A stretch of DNA of 7,589 nucleotides from Candidatus Saccharibacteria bacterium UBA2112 (GTDB lineage: Bacteria > Patescibacteriota > Saccharimonadia > Saccharimonadales > Saccharimonadaceae), in the NCBI GenBank assembly GCA_002331045.1, contig DCYK01000023.1, positions 1 to 7,589 on the forward strand, written 5' to 3'. Under the pieces are notes generated by a model. The model saw only the letters and a list, made by a program, of their open reading frames with translations. It was not told the DNA's origin and searched no databases. Shown here piece by piece: positions 1 through 6,074 of this stretch. Position 1 is the stretch's first letter, and every line of letters begins with the position of its first letter. The position numbers and the translations under genes were made by a program.

Positions 1-1586
1 TAGAACGTCGCACCGTATGTCATGACTGCTGCAAAAATAATTGTCATGATAGCAGCGAGAGGATTTGCTGTCTGCGGTCCAGTTAACGGCAACGCGAGGT
101 TCGTTGGAATAATTACCGGCTCTTCTGGATTGGTCGGCACAACACCACCACGACCTGGCGTACAATCGAAATCTTCACTGTAGACAACTGTCTTGTCGCC
201 CTGGGCAACCGTAATTGTTGCCAAAAAGTTTTGATATGGAACGACTTGCTCGATCGTTTCACCAACCGCGAGATCACGTTCGATAGACCAGCCAGTGAGA
301 CTCTCTTCGATATATGCCTTTTCGGCAACAGTACTGTGGTTTGTGAGTGACAATACAACACCTTTTTGGCTCGACTGGCACAGTCCGCTTACCGTGATAC
401 AGTTTGTATCGGTATACTCATAGCCCCATGAGCCTTGACCATTGTACACATAGCCCTGGTCAGCCTCAGCTGTGATTTCGACACTGTCTGCACTTGCATA
501 AGAGTACGTTCCTGGTTGCGTAACAACACCATTGACACGATAGACAATCCCTGTCGCTGGAGCAATTGTATAACTATCTCGTTCGGTGCCACATTCGTCG
601 ATGAATATTGGTTCAGCTGGAGTTTCGGCAACACAATCCTCGTTTGTATATGTATGCGACCAGCTCTCGATAGTTTTTAATTTGTACTTTGCCTTGATTG
701 TAACAGTGCCAGAATTATGCTGCATGAATGGCTGACCTAGGTAGTCATCATACGTACCACTAGCAATAGGGAGGTCAATCGCCCCTAGATCGAACCAGTA
801 ACTGTATTCACTAGAGTGACTCCAAGCGGGGATAATGAGCCTGTCATTATCAGTGCCACATTCGTCGACAAATGTTGGTTCGACTGGTACAGTACATGGC
901 TCATCCGTATAAGTATATGACCATTCACCCAACAGCGTATCATCAGCTGATGTCCACCATGTTCCGTTACCATCGTATTGCGTTACTGTCTTCGTACCAC
1001 TTGCGGCAAACGTGCCAGGAATAAGCCAAAGAGCGTTATTGATTCGATAGTATGTACCGTCACTTGCATCAGGAATAGTAATGGTGTCATTAGCCGTTCC
1101 GCACTCATCAGTGAAAGTCGGCGCAGCAGGATCAGAAGCTCCGCCGCACTCCACCTTAAACACTTTACTTTTTGCTTTATCACCCGGATCAGTACCAAAT
1201 TTATTATCGAGGGTCGCCTTGTAATGACCGTCCGCTAATGAATAAGTACCACCATCATTAACATAAGCCGATGCACCATCACCACTTACGTCAGATGTAA
1301 TAGGTACCGTCAAGTAGACACCGCCTGGTGTCATGCCTTGTCCTTCAATTGTAATGTCACCACTTTGACTAGGATCTACGCCAAATACTTCAAAGTTAAA
1401 GGTACACACCTTTGGACTATTGCTTGGTTGACCATCAGGCGTACCTTGCTCGTGCACTTGCAACGTTCCGTTGTTGCTCGCAGCAAAGGCCGTATGAATC
1501 GTCATCACTCCACTTAAATTAATAGAAAACACTGCAAACAGCAGTGCAAAAGACACATTTGAAATACGCTTGAGCAGGCTACCCAT
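1..1586 (-). CDS. Secreted LPXTG-anchored surface protein with three DECGT repeats (C-terminus cut by window edge)
   Basis: The minus-strand frame starts at ATG 1586-1584 and stays open for 528 codons to the left edge, where the next codon begins TA. Residues 1-36 form a signal peptide: a short basic start, a hydrophobic core and an AFA-A cleavage site near residue 35. Residues 41-147 are a two-cysteine beta-rich module (C61, C147). Residues 155-231, 236-318 and 325-396 are three related repeats, each opening with (E/A)P-x-F-x-DECGT and closing with an aromatic Y-T strand and a Cys. Residues 403-475 are a fifth module between two cysteines. LPLTG follows at 499-503, then a hydrophobic stretch to 528. 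This is the classical sortase sorting signal, so the mature protein should be covalently wall-linked. Only a few residues, expected to be basic, should be missing. The start is supported by AAAGGAG 9 nt upstream. Adhesion or host contact is a plausible role but only inferred. I recognise the module style from actinobacterial and saccharibacterial surface proteins and cannot name a gene. Confidence 0.9.
   Translation of the reverse strand, partial: MGSLLKRISNVSFALLFAVFSINLSGVMTIHTAFAASNNGTLQVHEQGTPDGQPSNSPKVCTFNFEVFGVDPSQSGDITIEGQGMTPGGVYLTVPITSDVSGDGASAYVNDGGTYSLADGHYKATLDNKFGTDPGDKAKSKVFKVECGGASDPAAPTFTDECGTANDTITIPDASDGTYYRINNALWLIPGTFAASGTKTVTQYDGNGTWWTSADDTLLGEWSYTYTDEPCTVPVEPTFVDECGTDNDRLIIPAWSHSSEYSYWFDLGAIDLPIASGTYDDYLGQPFMQHNSGTVTIKAKYKLKTIESWSHTYTNEDCVAETPAEPIFIDECGTERDSYTIAPATGIVYRVNGVVTQPGTYSYASADSVEITAEADQGYVYNGQGSWGYEYTDTNCITVSGLCQSSQKGVVLSLTNHSTVAEKAYIEESLTGWSIERDLAVGETIEQVVPYQNFLATITVAQGDKTVVYSEDFDCTPGRGGVVPTNPEEPVIIPTNLALPLTGPQTANPLAAIMTIIFAAVMTYGATF
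78..92 (-). other. Sortase sorting motif LPLTG
   Basis: The codons TTG CCG TTA ACT GGA encode LPLTG at residues 499-503. About 25 mostly hydrophobic residues follow up to the window edge. In the known mechanism a sortase cleaves between T and G and joins the T to the cell envelope. No sortase gene is present in this window. Confidence 0.85.
399..614 (-). repeat. DECGT repeat 3 of the surface protein
   Basis: Residues 325-396 open with EPIFIDECGT and end with WGYEYTDTNC. Its terminal cysteines are C332 and C396. The middle contains VNGVVTQPGTYSY and a run of beta-strand-like sequence, typical of this repeat type in cell-wall proteins. Confidence 0.8.
633..881 (-). repeat. DECGT repeat 2 of the surface protein
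   Basis: Residues 236-318 open with EPTFVDECGT and end with WSHTYTNEDC. This copy is the longest, about 83 residues, with extra loop sequence in the middle. Its terminal cysteines are C243 and C318. The DNA over the DECGT motif is exactly identical to repeat 3 for 16 nt. Confidence 0.8.
894..1124 (-). repeat. DECGT repeat 1 of the surface protein
   Basis: Residues 155-231 open with APTFTDECGT and end with WSYTYTDEPC. The repeat is about 77 residues long and has one Cys at each end (C162 and C231), suggesting a clamp disulfide in an Ig-like beta fold. It is diverged from the other two copies across most of its length. Confidence 0.8.
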
Positions 1587-1595
1587 TGAACAACA

Positions 1596-1602
1596 CTCCT
1601 TT
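1596..1602 (-). promoter_or_regulatory. Ribosome binding site of the LPXTG gene
   Basis: The minus strand reads AAAGGAG, ending 9 nt before ATG 1586. This is a canonical SD sequence. It shows that this genome does use SD initiation, in contrast to rluB and der. Confidence 0.8.
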
Positions 1603-1633
1603 ACCTTGGCGCCCACCCAAAAAATGATATTTA

Positions 1634-1692
1634 GTTATATATAACAAAATATTTATTATATGTCAATAATATTGTATACATAAGCATTTATG
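1634..1692. promoter_or_regulatory. Cluster of short palindromes over and behind the LPXTG promoter
   Basis: Four symmetric elements lie within 59 bp: GTTATATATAAC at 1634-1645 over the -10, CAATAATATTG at 1664-1674 touching the -35, TGTATACA at 1673-1680, and CATAAGCATTTATG at 1679-1692 (5-bp arms, 4-nt centre). They could be operators. The region is very AT-rich, where short palindromes arise by chance, so this is a weak call. Confidence 0.3.
1638..1666 (-). promoter_or_regulatory. Promoter of the LPXTG surface protein gene
   Basis: On the minus strand a perfect -35 TTGACA (1666-1661) is followed by a 17-nt spacer and a -10 TATATA (1643-1638). The predicted start of transcription is near 1631, giving a leader of about 45 nt that contains the SD. 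The -10 lies inside the 12-bp palindrome GTTATATATAAC, so a repressor could occlude it. Confidence 0.7.
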
Positions 1693-1708
1693 AACAAACC
1701 GAAAACGC

Positions 1709-1737
1709 TTGTGTTCATCCAAAGAATCGCTCATAAT
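1709..1737 (+). promoter_or_regulatory. Candidate promoter of the histidine kinase gene
   Basis: TTGTGT (1709-1714), a 17-nt spacer and CATAAT (1732-1737) form a moderate sigma70-type promoter pointing towards the kinase. The -10 matches consensus at 5 of 6 positions and the -35 is poor. Transcription would start near 1744, leaving a leader of about 90 nt to the likely translation start. That leader contains a small hairpin (ACACC at 1753-1757 with GGTGT at 1767-1771). I see no gene or known riboswitch in 1587-1833. Confidence 0.35.
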
Positions 1738-1819
1738 AATGCCTGAGCTACTACACCCTCATAAGTGGTGTCTATATCGCTTTAAAAACGGTCGATAGCT
1801 CTGGCCTGTCAGAAGAAAA

Positions 1820-1836
1820 GGGAAGGCAATCATATA
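1820..1836 (+). promoter_or_regulatory. SD-like site pointing to a non-standard ATA start for the kinase
   Basis: GGGAAGG (1820-1826) lies 7 nt before an in-frame ATA codon at 1834. No ATG, GTG or TTG exists in this frame between the upstream stop (TAA 1783-1785) and TTG 1891. TTG 1891 has no clear SD. Starting at 1834 adds 19 residues including a basic HRR and completes the first membrane helix. Confidence 0.4.
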
Positions 1837-1890
1837 AAATCACTGACATTAACACCGTTTTGGCATCGCCGCGTTTGCGAAGCGACTGTT

Positions 1891-4071
1891 TTGATTAATG
1901 TCATCATTCTTGGGCTTTCCGCTTGGGCAGGGGCCAACAGCGGCGTACAGCTAAGCTCTGATTTTACCCTCGGTGTCACCACAATTGCCATTAGTTCGGT
2001 AAGTATGGGTATTGCGATTATTTCGTATACCCTCATCCCCGAAAAAATGTATCGTCTTCGCGTTGCCACGGCACTGATTGCGTATATTCTCTTACTAGGC
2101 GCAGTTGGCGTCCTAAACATTCAGCCTCATGCTAGTGCCGCACCATTTCTCGCACTATGGATGATCACAGCAATATTCAGCGGCACGTTCGGTATATGGG
2201 TGGTTGGTCTGCTCATTCTAGTTATCACCGGATACGCTGGATTTGTAGGCGTCGAAGAACAATTAAACGGAGATTTCATTGTTGGTATCACACTCGCAGG
2301 ATACTTACCACTTCTTGTGAGTTTTGTCTTGTGGCACAGCAAATCCAATAACGAACGAACAAAAGAACGGGCCTACTATGATCTCGCAAACGAGCTAGAC
2401 CAGATTGCAAACAAGTCAGATCTGGTGATTAGCGCCATTAGTGATGGGGTTATCGCTATTAATAATCAAGGAACGATAGAACTCATAAATCCCGCTGCAA
2501 CGCGGCTCGCAGGGTGGGGGCATCAAGATGCGCTTAATCTCAGCTATAAATCCGTTCTCCAACTACTCACAAAAAAAGGCGAGGAGATGGACAAATCAAA
2601 CGACCCAGTCTTTCAGGTACTGACCACCAATCAGACCGTTCGTCGCAGTGATCTGCAGCTTCAGACAAGTTCCGGTAAAAAAAGGAGTATCGAACTTATT
2701 ATCTCGCCGATTGGGCATATTGGCTCCGGCGCAATCATCGTCTTTCGCGATATCACCAAAGAACAGGCAGAGGAAAACGCCCAGGCGGAGTTCATTAGCA
2801 CCGCAAGTCATGAGATGCGTACCCCTGTCGCTTCAATCGAAGGATACCTCGGACTCGCCCTCAATCCTTCGACGGCAAAGATTGACGACAAAGCACGCCA
2901 GTTTATTACCAAAGCTCATGAATCTGCACAACATCTAGGACGATTATTCCAAGATCTTTTGGATGTCACCAAAGCCGATGATGGACGTTTGTCAAATAAT
3001 CCAAAAGTGATTGACCTGGTGCAGTTTACAGAAAACATTATCGACGGACTCAAGCCAAAGGCCGATGAAAAACAATTGCGCCTCTTCTTCAAGCCAGTCG
3101 CTCGAATAACAGATGGGGGACTCAAAAACCTTGAACCAGTCTATTATGTGAATCTTGACGCCGACCATTTGCGCGAAGTACTCGGCAACCTTGTCGAGAA
3201 TGCAATCAAATACACGAGGCAGGGAGAAGTAATCATCAATGTCGAAGGAGATGATACTCACGCTGTCGTCAGTATTGCCGATAGTGGCATAGGAATCCCG
3301 TCCGAAGATATTCCTCATCTCTTTCAAAAGTTTTACCGAGTCGACAATACCGATACGCGCGAAATCGGTGGAACCGGCCTTGGACTATATCTCTGTCGTC
3401 GGCTGGTTGAGTCCATGGAAGGACGAATTTGGGTGGAAAGTGAATACAAAAAGGGATCCACGTTCTTCGTGGAACTACCGCGCATTCCCCACGAGGAAGC
3501 TCAACGCCTTCTGCAAGCATCAGAGGTAAAAGCAGCTGAAGCCGCGACACAAGCGCAACCAGTAGAGAATACATCTTCGCAAGCTGAAAAACACCGTCAA
3601 GAAGCACTCGCCACGCCCATTATCATGAACAAAAAGAATACAATCCACAGCCTATCAACGTCACCTACACAAGCCACACCACCCTCCACTCCACAACAGA
3701 CAAAACCTCCTCAGCCACAACCATCAGGTACAGTACAGACACCTCAGCAGCAACCCTCAGCAGCCGCAGCCCCTTCCGGCTCACCGGCGCCACCACCTGT
3801 CACAGCCCGACCCACATCTCCACCATCACTCGCCGTGCCACCCCGCAACACACCTCCACAACGATCTCCGCTAGCAGCACCGAGTCAGCCAACCGCAGCT
3901 CCAACGTTACAGCCCATCAAGACACCGATTTCTGTCCGACCAACTCAGCAGCAATCCCCGGGCCCTGTACACACCAATAACCCCCAACCACAGCCAACAC
4001 CAACCACTCCTGTATCACCGCAGCCACAACAGATAATCAACTCGTCACCGGCGCCACAACAAAAAACATAA
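1891..4071 (+). CDS. Membrane sensor histidine kinase (PAS-HisKA-HATPase) with long Pro/Gln-rich tail
   Basis: The frame is 726 codons from TTG 1891, and a start at ATA 1834 (745 codons) is probably closer to the truth. Residues 1-148 hold about six hydrophobic segments (roughly 1-14, 28-48, 56-77, 83-100, 100-118, 128-148), forming a membrane sensor module without a large extracellular domain. A charged linker leads to a PAS domain (about 174-290, ending VFRDITKEQ). HisKA has the H-box SHEMRTP with phospho-acceptor H307. The ATPase domain has an intact N-box (N433, N437), G1 DSGIGI (464-469), F-box (478-481) and G2 GGTGLGL (493-499), so the kinase should be active. It should autophosphorylate H307 and pass phosphate to the receiver encoded 44 nt downstream. 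After about 535 comes a short Ala/Glu-rich stretch and then 155 residues rich in P, Q, T and S with no D or E, which is unusual for this family. The signal sensed is unknown. Confidence 0.92.
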   Translation: MINVIILGLSAWAGANSGVQLSSDFTLGVTTIAISSVSMGIAIISYTLIPEKMYRLRVATALIAYILLLGAVGVLNIQPHASAAPFLALWMITAIFSGTFGIWVVGLLILVITGYAGFVGVEEQLNGDFIVGITLAGYLPLLVSFVLWHSKSNNERTKERAYYDLANELDQIANKSDLVISAISDGVIAINNQGTIELINPAATRLAGWGHQDALNLSYKSVLQLLTKKGEEMDKSNDPVFQVLTTNQTVRRSDLQLQTSSGKKRSIELIISPIGHIGSGAIIVFRDITKEQAEENAQAEFISTASHEMRTPVASIEGYLGLALNPSTAKIDDKARQFITKAHESAQHLGRLFQDLLDVTKADDGRLSNNPKVIDLVQFTENIIDGLKPKADEKQLRLFFKPVARITDGGLKNLEPVYYVNLDADHLREVLGNLVENAIKYTRQGEVIINVEGDDTHAVVSIADSGIGIPSEDIPHLFQKFYRVDNTDTREIGGTGLGLYLCRRLVESMEGRIWVESEYKKGSTFFVELPRIPHEEAQRLLQASEVKAAEAATQAQPVENTSSQAEKHRQEALATPIIMNKKNTIHSLSTSPTQATPPSTPQQTKPPQPQPSGTVQTPQQQPSAAAAPSGSPAPPPVTARPTSPPSLAVPPRNTPPQRSPLAAPSQPTAAPTLQPIKTPISVRPTQQQSPGPVHTNNPQPQPTPTTPVSPQPQQIINSSPAPQQKT
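3604..4068 (+). other. Disordered basic Pro/Gln-rich tail of the kinase
   Basis: Residues 572-726 contain no Asp or Glu and nine Lys/Arg. They are dominated by P, Q, T, S and A, with short runs such as PQQQPSAAAAPSG. No fold is expected. It could bind the envelope or DNA, or the oppositely charged tail of the receiver protein; none of this is shown directly. Confidence 0.75.
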
Positions 4072-4100
4072 GGACTATAGTATTTTCATTCATGCTTTAG

Positions 4101-4110
4101 TAAAATGGGG
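4101..4110 (+). promoter_or_regulatory. Possible -10 element and weak SD before the response regulator
   Basis: TAAAAT (4101-4106) ends 9 nt before ATG 4116, as in der. GGGG (4107-4110) lies 5 nt before the ATG and could instead act as a weak SD. No -35 is visible at the right distance. The gene may simply be co-transcribed with the kinase, so this site is ambiguous. Confidence 0.25.
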
Positions 4111-4115
4111 AATAT

Positions 4116-5315
4116 ATGGCAAAAATATTACTAGTCGAAGATGACAAGAGCCTCCGCGAAATTTATGGCGTTCGTCTTTTGGCAGAGGGATTTGACATCG
4201 TTTCTGCTGGCGACGGCGAAGAAGCCCTTGCGATGGCAATCAAAGAAAAACCACAACTCATTATCAGTGACGTCATGATGCCAAAAATTAGCGGCTTCGA
4301 TATGCTAGACATTCTCCGCAGCACTACCGAAACGCGAAATATCAAAGTTATCATGATGACCGCCCTAAGTAGCGACGATCAGCGCACAAGGGGCGAACAG
4401 CTTGGTGCCGATAAATACTTAGTAAAATCTCAAGTTGGCATTGAGGATGTTGTTCGTACTGTCCACGAAGTTCTTGGCGACAAGTCTGACGCGACACAAA
4501 CAACAGTACCACCATCTACAAATACCACACCCTCATCGACAACGACCCCCGAGCCGGAGGAGCCAGGTGATACTCCATCTTCAGATGATAAACCGCAGCA
4601 GTCAGATGACGGCGATGTAGCCACTCCACAAGGTAGTGCTGAACCCGATGAGGATACCTCGGAAGGTTCGAACAGTAGTGCAGAGGACGAAAGCTCAGGT
4701 GAGCAATCGTCAGATAATTCCCCAGTGAATAACAATAGTGATAATCCAAAGGAGGCGTCAACTTCAGTAGTTACAGACGACAGCGATCAGATATCCCCGG
4801 CAAAAACTGACACTACCGACAGTACTGCCACACCATCGCCTGAGAGTGATGATCCGGGACCGCTACCACCACAACCAACAGAACTCGAGAGCGAGCCATC
4901 ACTGCCACAACCAACGGCACCATTCTCGTCTCAAAGACCAGCTAATTTAGGAGAAAGTATTATGAATCCATCAGACCAACAAACCCCAGCGACAGATCCA
5001 AACGCAGGTGCAGCGCCGCAGCCACAAAATGACAGCGCATCACCTGTAGGCGAACCGACAGCACCATCTATGCCACCAGCAGAGCCGACAGCACCAAGCA
5101 TGCCGCCTATGCCAGAGACACCTGAGGCACCAGCTGCTCCAGAGACAGCACCTACACCAGAAGCACCAGCAACAGAGGTACCCGCCCCTGAAGCACCTTC
5201 AGTTCCACCTATGCCACAAGCTCCTGAGGCACCAGCCCCAGAGGCTCCACAGCCTGACGGCGGCGAAGAGAAGCCACCCGTTACTCCTGGTGCCGGAACA
5301 CCACCAGCTGTCTAG
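4116..5315 (+). CDS. Response regulator receiver protein with long acidic, Pro-rich tail
   Basis: This protein has 399 residues. Residues 1-121 form a complete receiver domain: acidic pair D9/D10, phospho-acceptor D52 in SDVMMP, T82 in MTALS, and K104 in YLVKS. It is the likely phosphate acceptor of the kinase encoded 44 nt upstream. There is no DNA-binding or enzymatic output domain. Residues 122-282 are low-complexity S/T/D/E-rich (about 35 acidic against 5 basic residues). Residues 283-399 are rich in P, A and E, with a repeated EPTAPSMPP and many PEAP units. Output may therefore be through protein contacts, or the receiver may act on another regulator outside the window. M283 is preceded by a strong SD, so the last 117 residues may also be made alone. 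The gene ends TAG, 24 nt before rluB. The receiver assignment is firm and the role of the tail is unknown. Confidence 0.92.
   Translation: MAKILLVEDDKSLREIYGVRLLAEGFDIVSAGDGEEALAMAIKEKPQLIISDVMMPKISGFDMLDILRSTTETRNIKVIMMTALSSDDQRTRGEQLGADKYLVKSQVGIEDVVRTVHEVLGDKSDATQTTVPPSTNTTPSSTTTPEPEEPGDTPSSDDKPQQSDDGDVATPQGSAEPDEDTSEGSNSSAEDESSGEQSSDNSPVNNNSDNPKEASTSVVTDDSDQISPAKTDTTDSTATPSPESDDPGPLPPQPTELESEPSLPQPTAPFSSQRPANLGESIMNPSDQQTPATDPNAGAAPQPQNDSASPVGEPTAPSMPPAEPTAPSMPPMPETPEAPAAPETAPTPEAPATEVPAPEAPSVPPMPQAPEAPAPEAPQPDGGEEKPPVTPGAGTPPAV
4479..5312 (+). other. Disordered acidic/Pro-rich tail of the response regulator
   Basis: The segment has two parts. Residues 122-282 are acidic and Ser/Thr-rich. 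Residues 283-399 are built of P, A, E and T with near-repeats of PEAPA and a tandem EPTAPSMPP (around 5058-5105). At over twice the length of the receiver domain, it is exceptional for a single-domain receiver protein. Confidence 0.8.
4949..4964 (+). promoter_or_regulatory. Internal SD and in-frame ATG inside the response regulator gene
   Basis: AGGAG (4949-4953) is followed by an 8-nt spacer and ATG (4962-4964), in frame with the receiver gene at residue 283. It would produce a 117-residue protein beginning MNPSDQQTPA. It is a better SD than those of the response regulator itself, rluB or der. It may be an internal start, or a relic of two genes fused in frame. Confidence 0.45.
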
Positions 5316-5318
5316 CCC

Positions 5319-5332
5319 TAGCATGCTATCAT
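5319..5332 (+). promoter_or_regulatory. Extended -10 promoter and palindrome just before rluB
   Basis: TGC-TATCAT (5324-5332) matches an extended -10 (TGn plus 5 of 6 bases of TATAAT), with no recognisable -35. It ends 7 nt before GTG 5340, so a transcript would start at or next to the start codon. The perfect palindrome TAGCATGCTA (5319-5328) overlaps it. There is no SD before the GTG. Confidence 0.4.
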
Positions 5333-5339
5333 ACTTGAT

Positions 5340-6026
5340 GTGAATAGCGATACGACACGGCTAAATAAATACATTGCGCTTCACGCCGGCATATCCCGGC
5401 GTGAAGCTGATGATTTTGTCACACACGGCCGCGTGACAGTCAATGGCGAGACAGCAACCAATGGTACACAAGTAACTGCACATGATCTCGTTGAAGTCGA
5501 TGGTCGACCAATCAAGAAAGACACTGTACTTACGTATATAGCACTCAATAAACCGATTAGCTACGTCTGCTCTCGTCGAGCTCAAGGGGACGACAAAACA
5601 ATCTATGACTTGCTGCCTGCCGAATATCACACTCTCAAATCAGTCGGTCGCCTCGACCGCGACAGCAGTGGGTTACTGCTTTTAACAAATGATGGCGACT
5701 TTGCTCACCAGATGACACATCCAAGCTTTCAAAAAATCAAACAGTACGATGTCACACTCGACAAACCGCTCCAACCACTACATCAGCAGATGATTAATGA
5801 CTTTGGGATTGACCTTGATGACGGCAAAAGTCGCCTGACGCTGGAAGGGCAATCCGACAATCGTCTTGAATGGACCGTCATCATGAGCGAAGGACGAAAC
5901 CGACAGATTCGCCGTACTTTTGCCGCGCTCGGGTACACTGTTGCGAAACTTCATCGAACAACATTTGGCCCCTATCGTCTCAACGACTTGCCATCAGGAA
6001 GCATTCGTATAGTTTCAAAGAAATGA
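5340..6026 (+). CDS. rluB: Ribosomal RNA pseudouridine synthase, RsuA/RluB family
   Basis: The protein is 228 residues, near the usual length of compact family members. Residues 6-60 form an S4 RNA-binding domain (RLNKYIALHAGISRREAD). The catalytic domain contains GRLDRDSSGLLLLTNDG with catalytic D106 in GRLD (103-106), the EGRNRQIRR motif (184-192) and LHRTTFGPYRL near the end. The enzyme isomerises a specific uridine in rRNA to pseudouridine in the cytoplasm. In Escherichia coli, RluB acts on 23S U2605 and RsuA on 16S U516. Sequence inspection does not separate the two, so the symbol is provisional; genomes with one copy are usually annotated rluB. The GTG start is chosen because the S4 domain begins directly after it and no in-frame start lies upstream. 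It lacks an SD and has a promoter-like element 7 nt upstream. It sits 48 nt before der, another ribosome-assembly gene. Confidence 0.88.
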   Translation: MNSDTTRLNKYIALHAGISRREADDFVTHGRVTVNGETATNGTQVTAHDLVEVDGRPIKKDTVLTYIALNKPISYVCSRRAQGDDKTIYDLLPAEYHTLKSVGRLDRDSSGLLLLTNDGDFAHQMTHPSFQKIKQYDVTLDKPLQPLHQQMINDFGIDLDDGKSRLTLEGQSDNRLEWTVIMSEGRNRQIRRTFAALGYTVAKLHRTTFGPYRLNDLPSGSIRIVSKK

Positions 6027-6036
6027 ATTCTTATTA

Positions 6037-6065
6037 TTGTCAATAGTTACTACCTCTGTTATAAT
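6037..6065 (+). promoter_or_regulatory. Near-consensus promoter of der, placed for a leaderless mRNA
   Basis: TTGTCA (6037-6042), a 17-nt spacer and a perfect TATAAT (6060-6065), which is also preceded by TGT as an extended -10. ATG 6075 lies only 9 nt after the -10, so transcription should start within about 0 to 3 nt of the start codon. The bases between (AAATAGATT) contain no SD. Confidence 0.75.
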
Positions 6066-6074
6066 AAATAGATT

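Noticed and set aside
113..1238. Several open frames of 60 to 90 codons on both strands across the first 1.2 kb
   Set aside because: They are other-frame shadows of the single long minus-strand frame, which alone has a signal peptide, repeats and a sorting signal.
1739..1798. A 19-codon plus-strand frame starting ATG 1739, as a possible leader peptide for the kinase
   Set aside because: It has no SD, and its ATG lies at or before the predicted transcription start.
2992..3607. Minus-strand open frames of about 110 codons opposite the kinase
   Set aside because: The plus strand there encodes the conserved kinase core with all motifs intact. The antisense frames have no SD and no recognisable domain.
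4430..4761. Antisense frames opposite the receiver's low-complexity tail
   Set aside because: Biased codon composition on the plus strand keeps the other strand open by chance, and the translated products are low-complexity.
3650..5312. Pro-rich repetitive stretches considered as CRISPR or tandem DNA repeats
   Set aside because: There are no regularly spaced identical repeats. The repetition is at the protein level with varied codons.
5340..6026. Alternative genetic code with TGA read as Gly
   Set aside because: rluB ends with TGA right after its conserved C-terminus, and none of the genes has an internal in-frame TGA.
6018..6032. AAGAA/TTCTT inverted repeat at the end of rluB as a terminator
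   Set aside because: It is only five weak A-T-rich pairs with no following T-run, and it overlaps the der promoter region.
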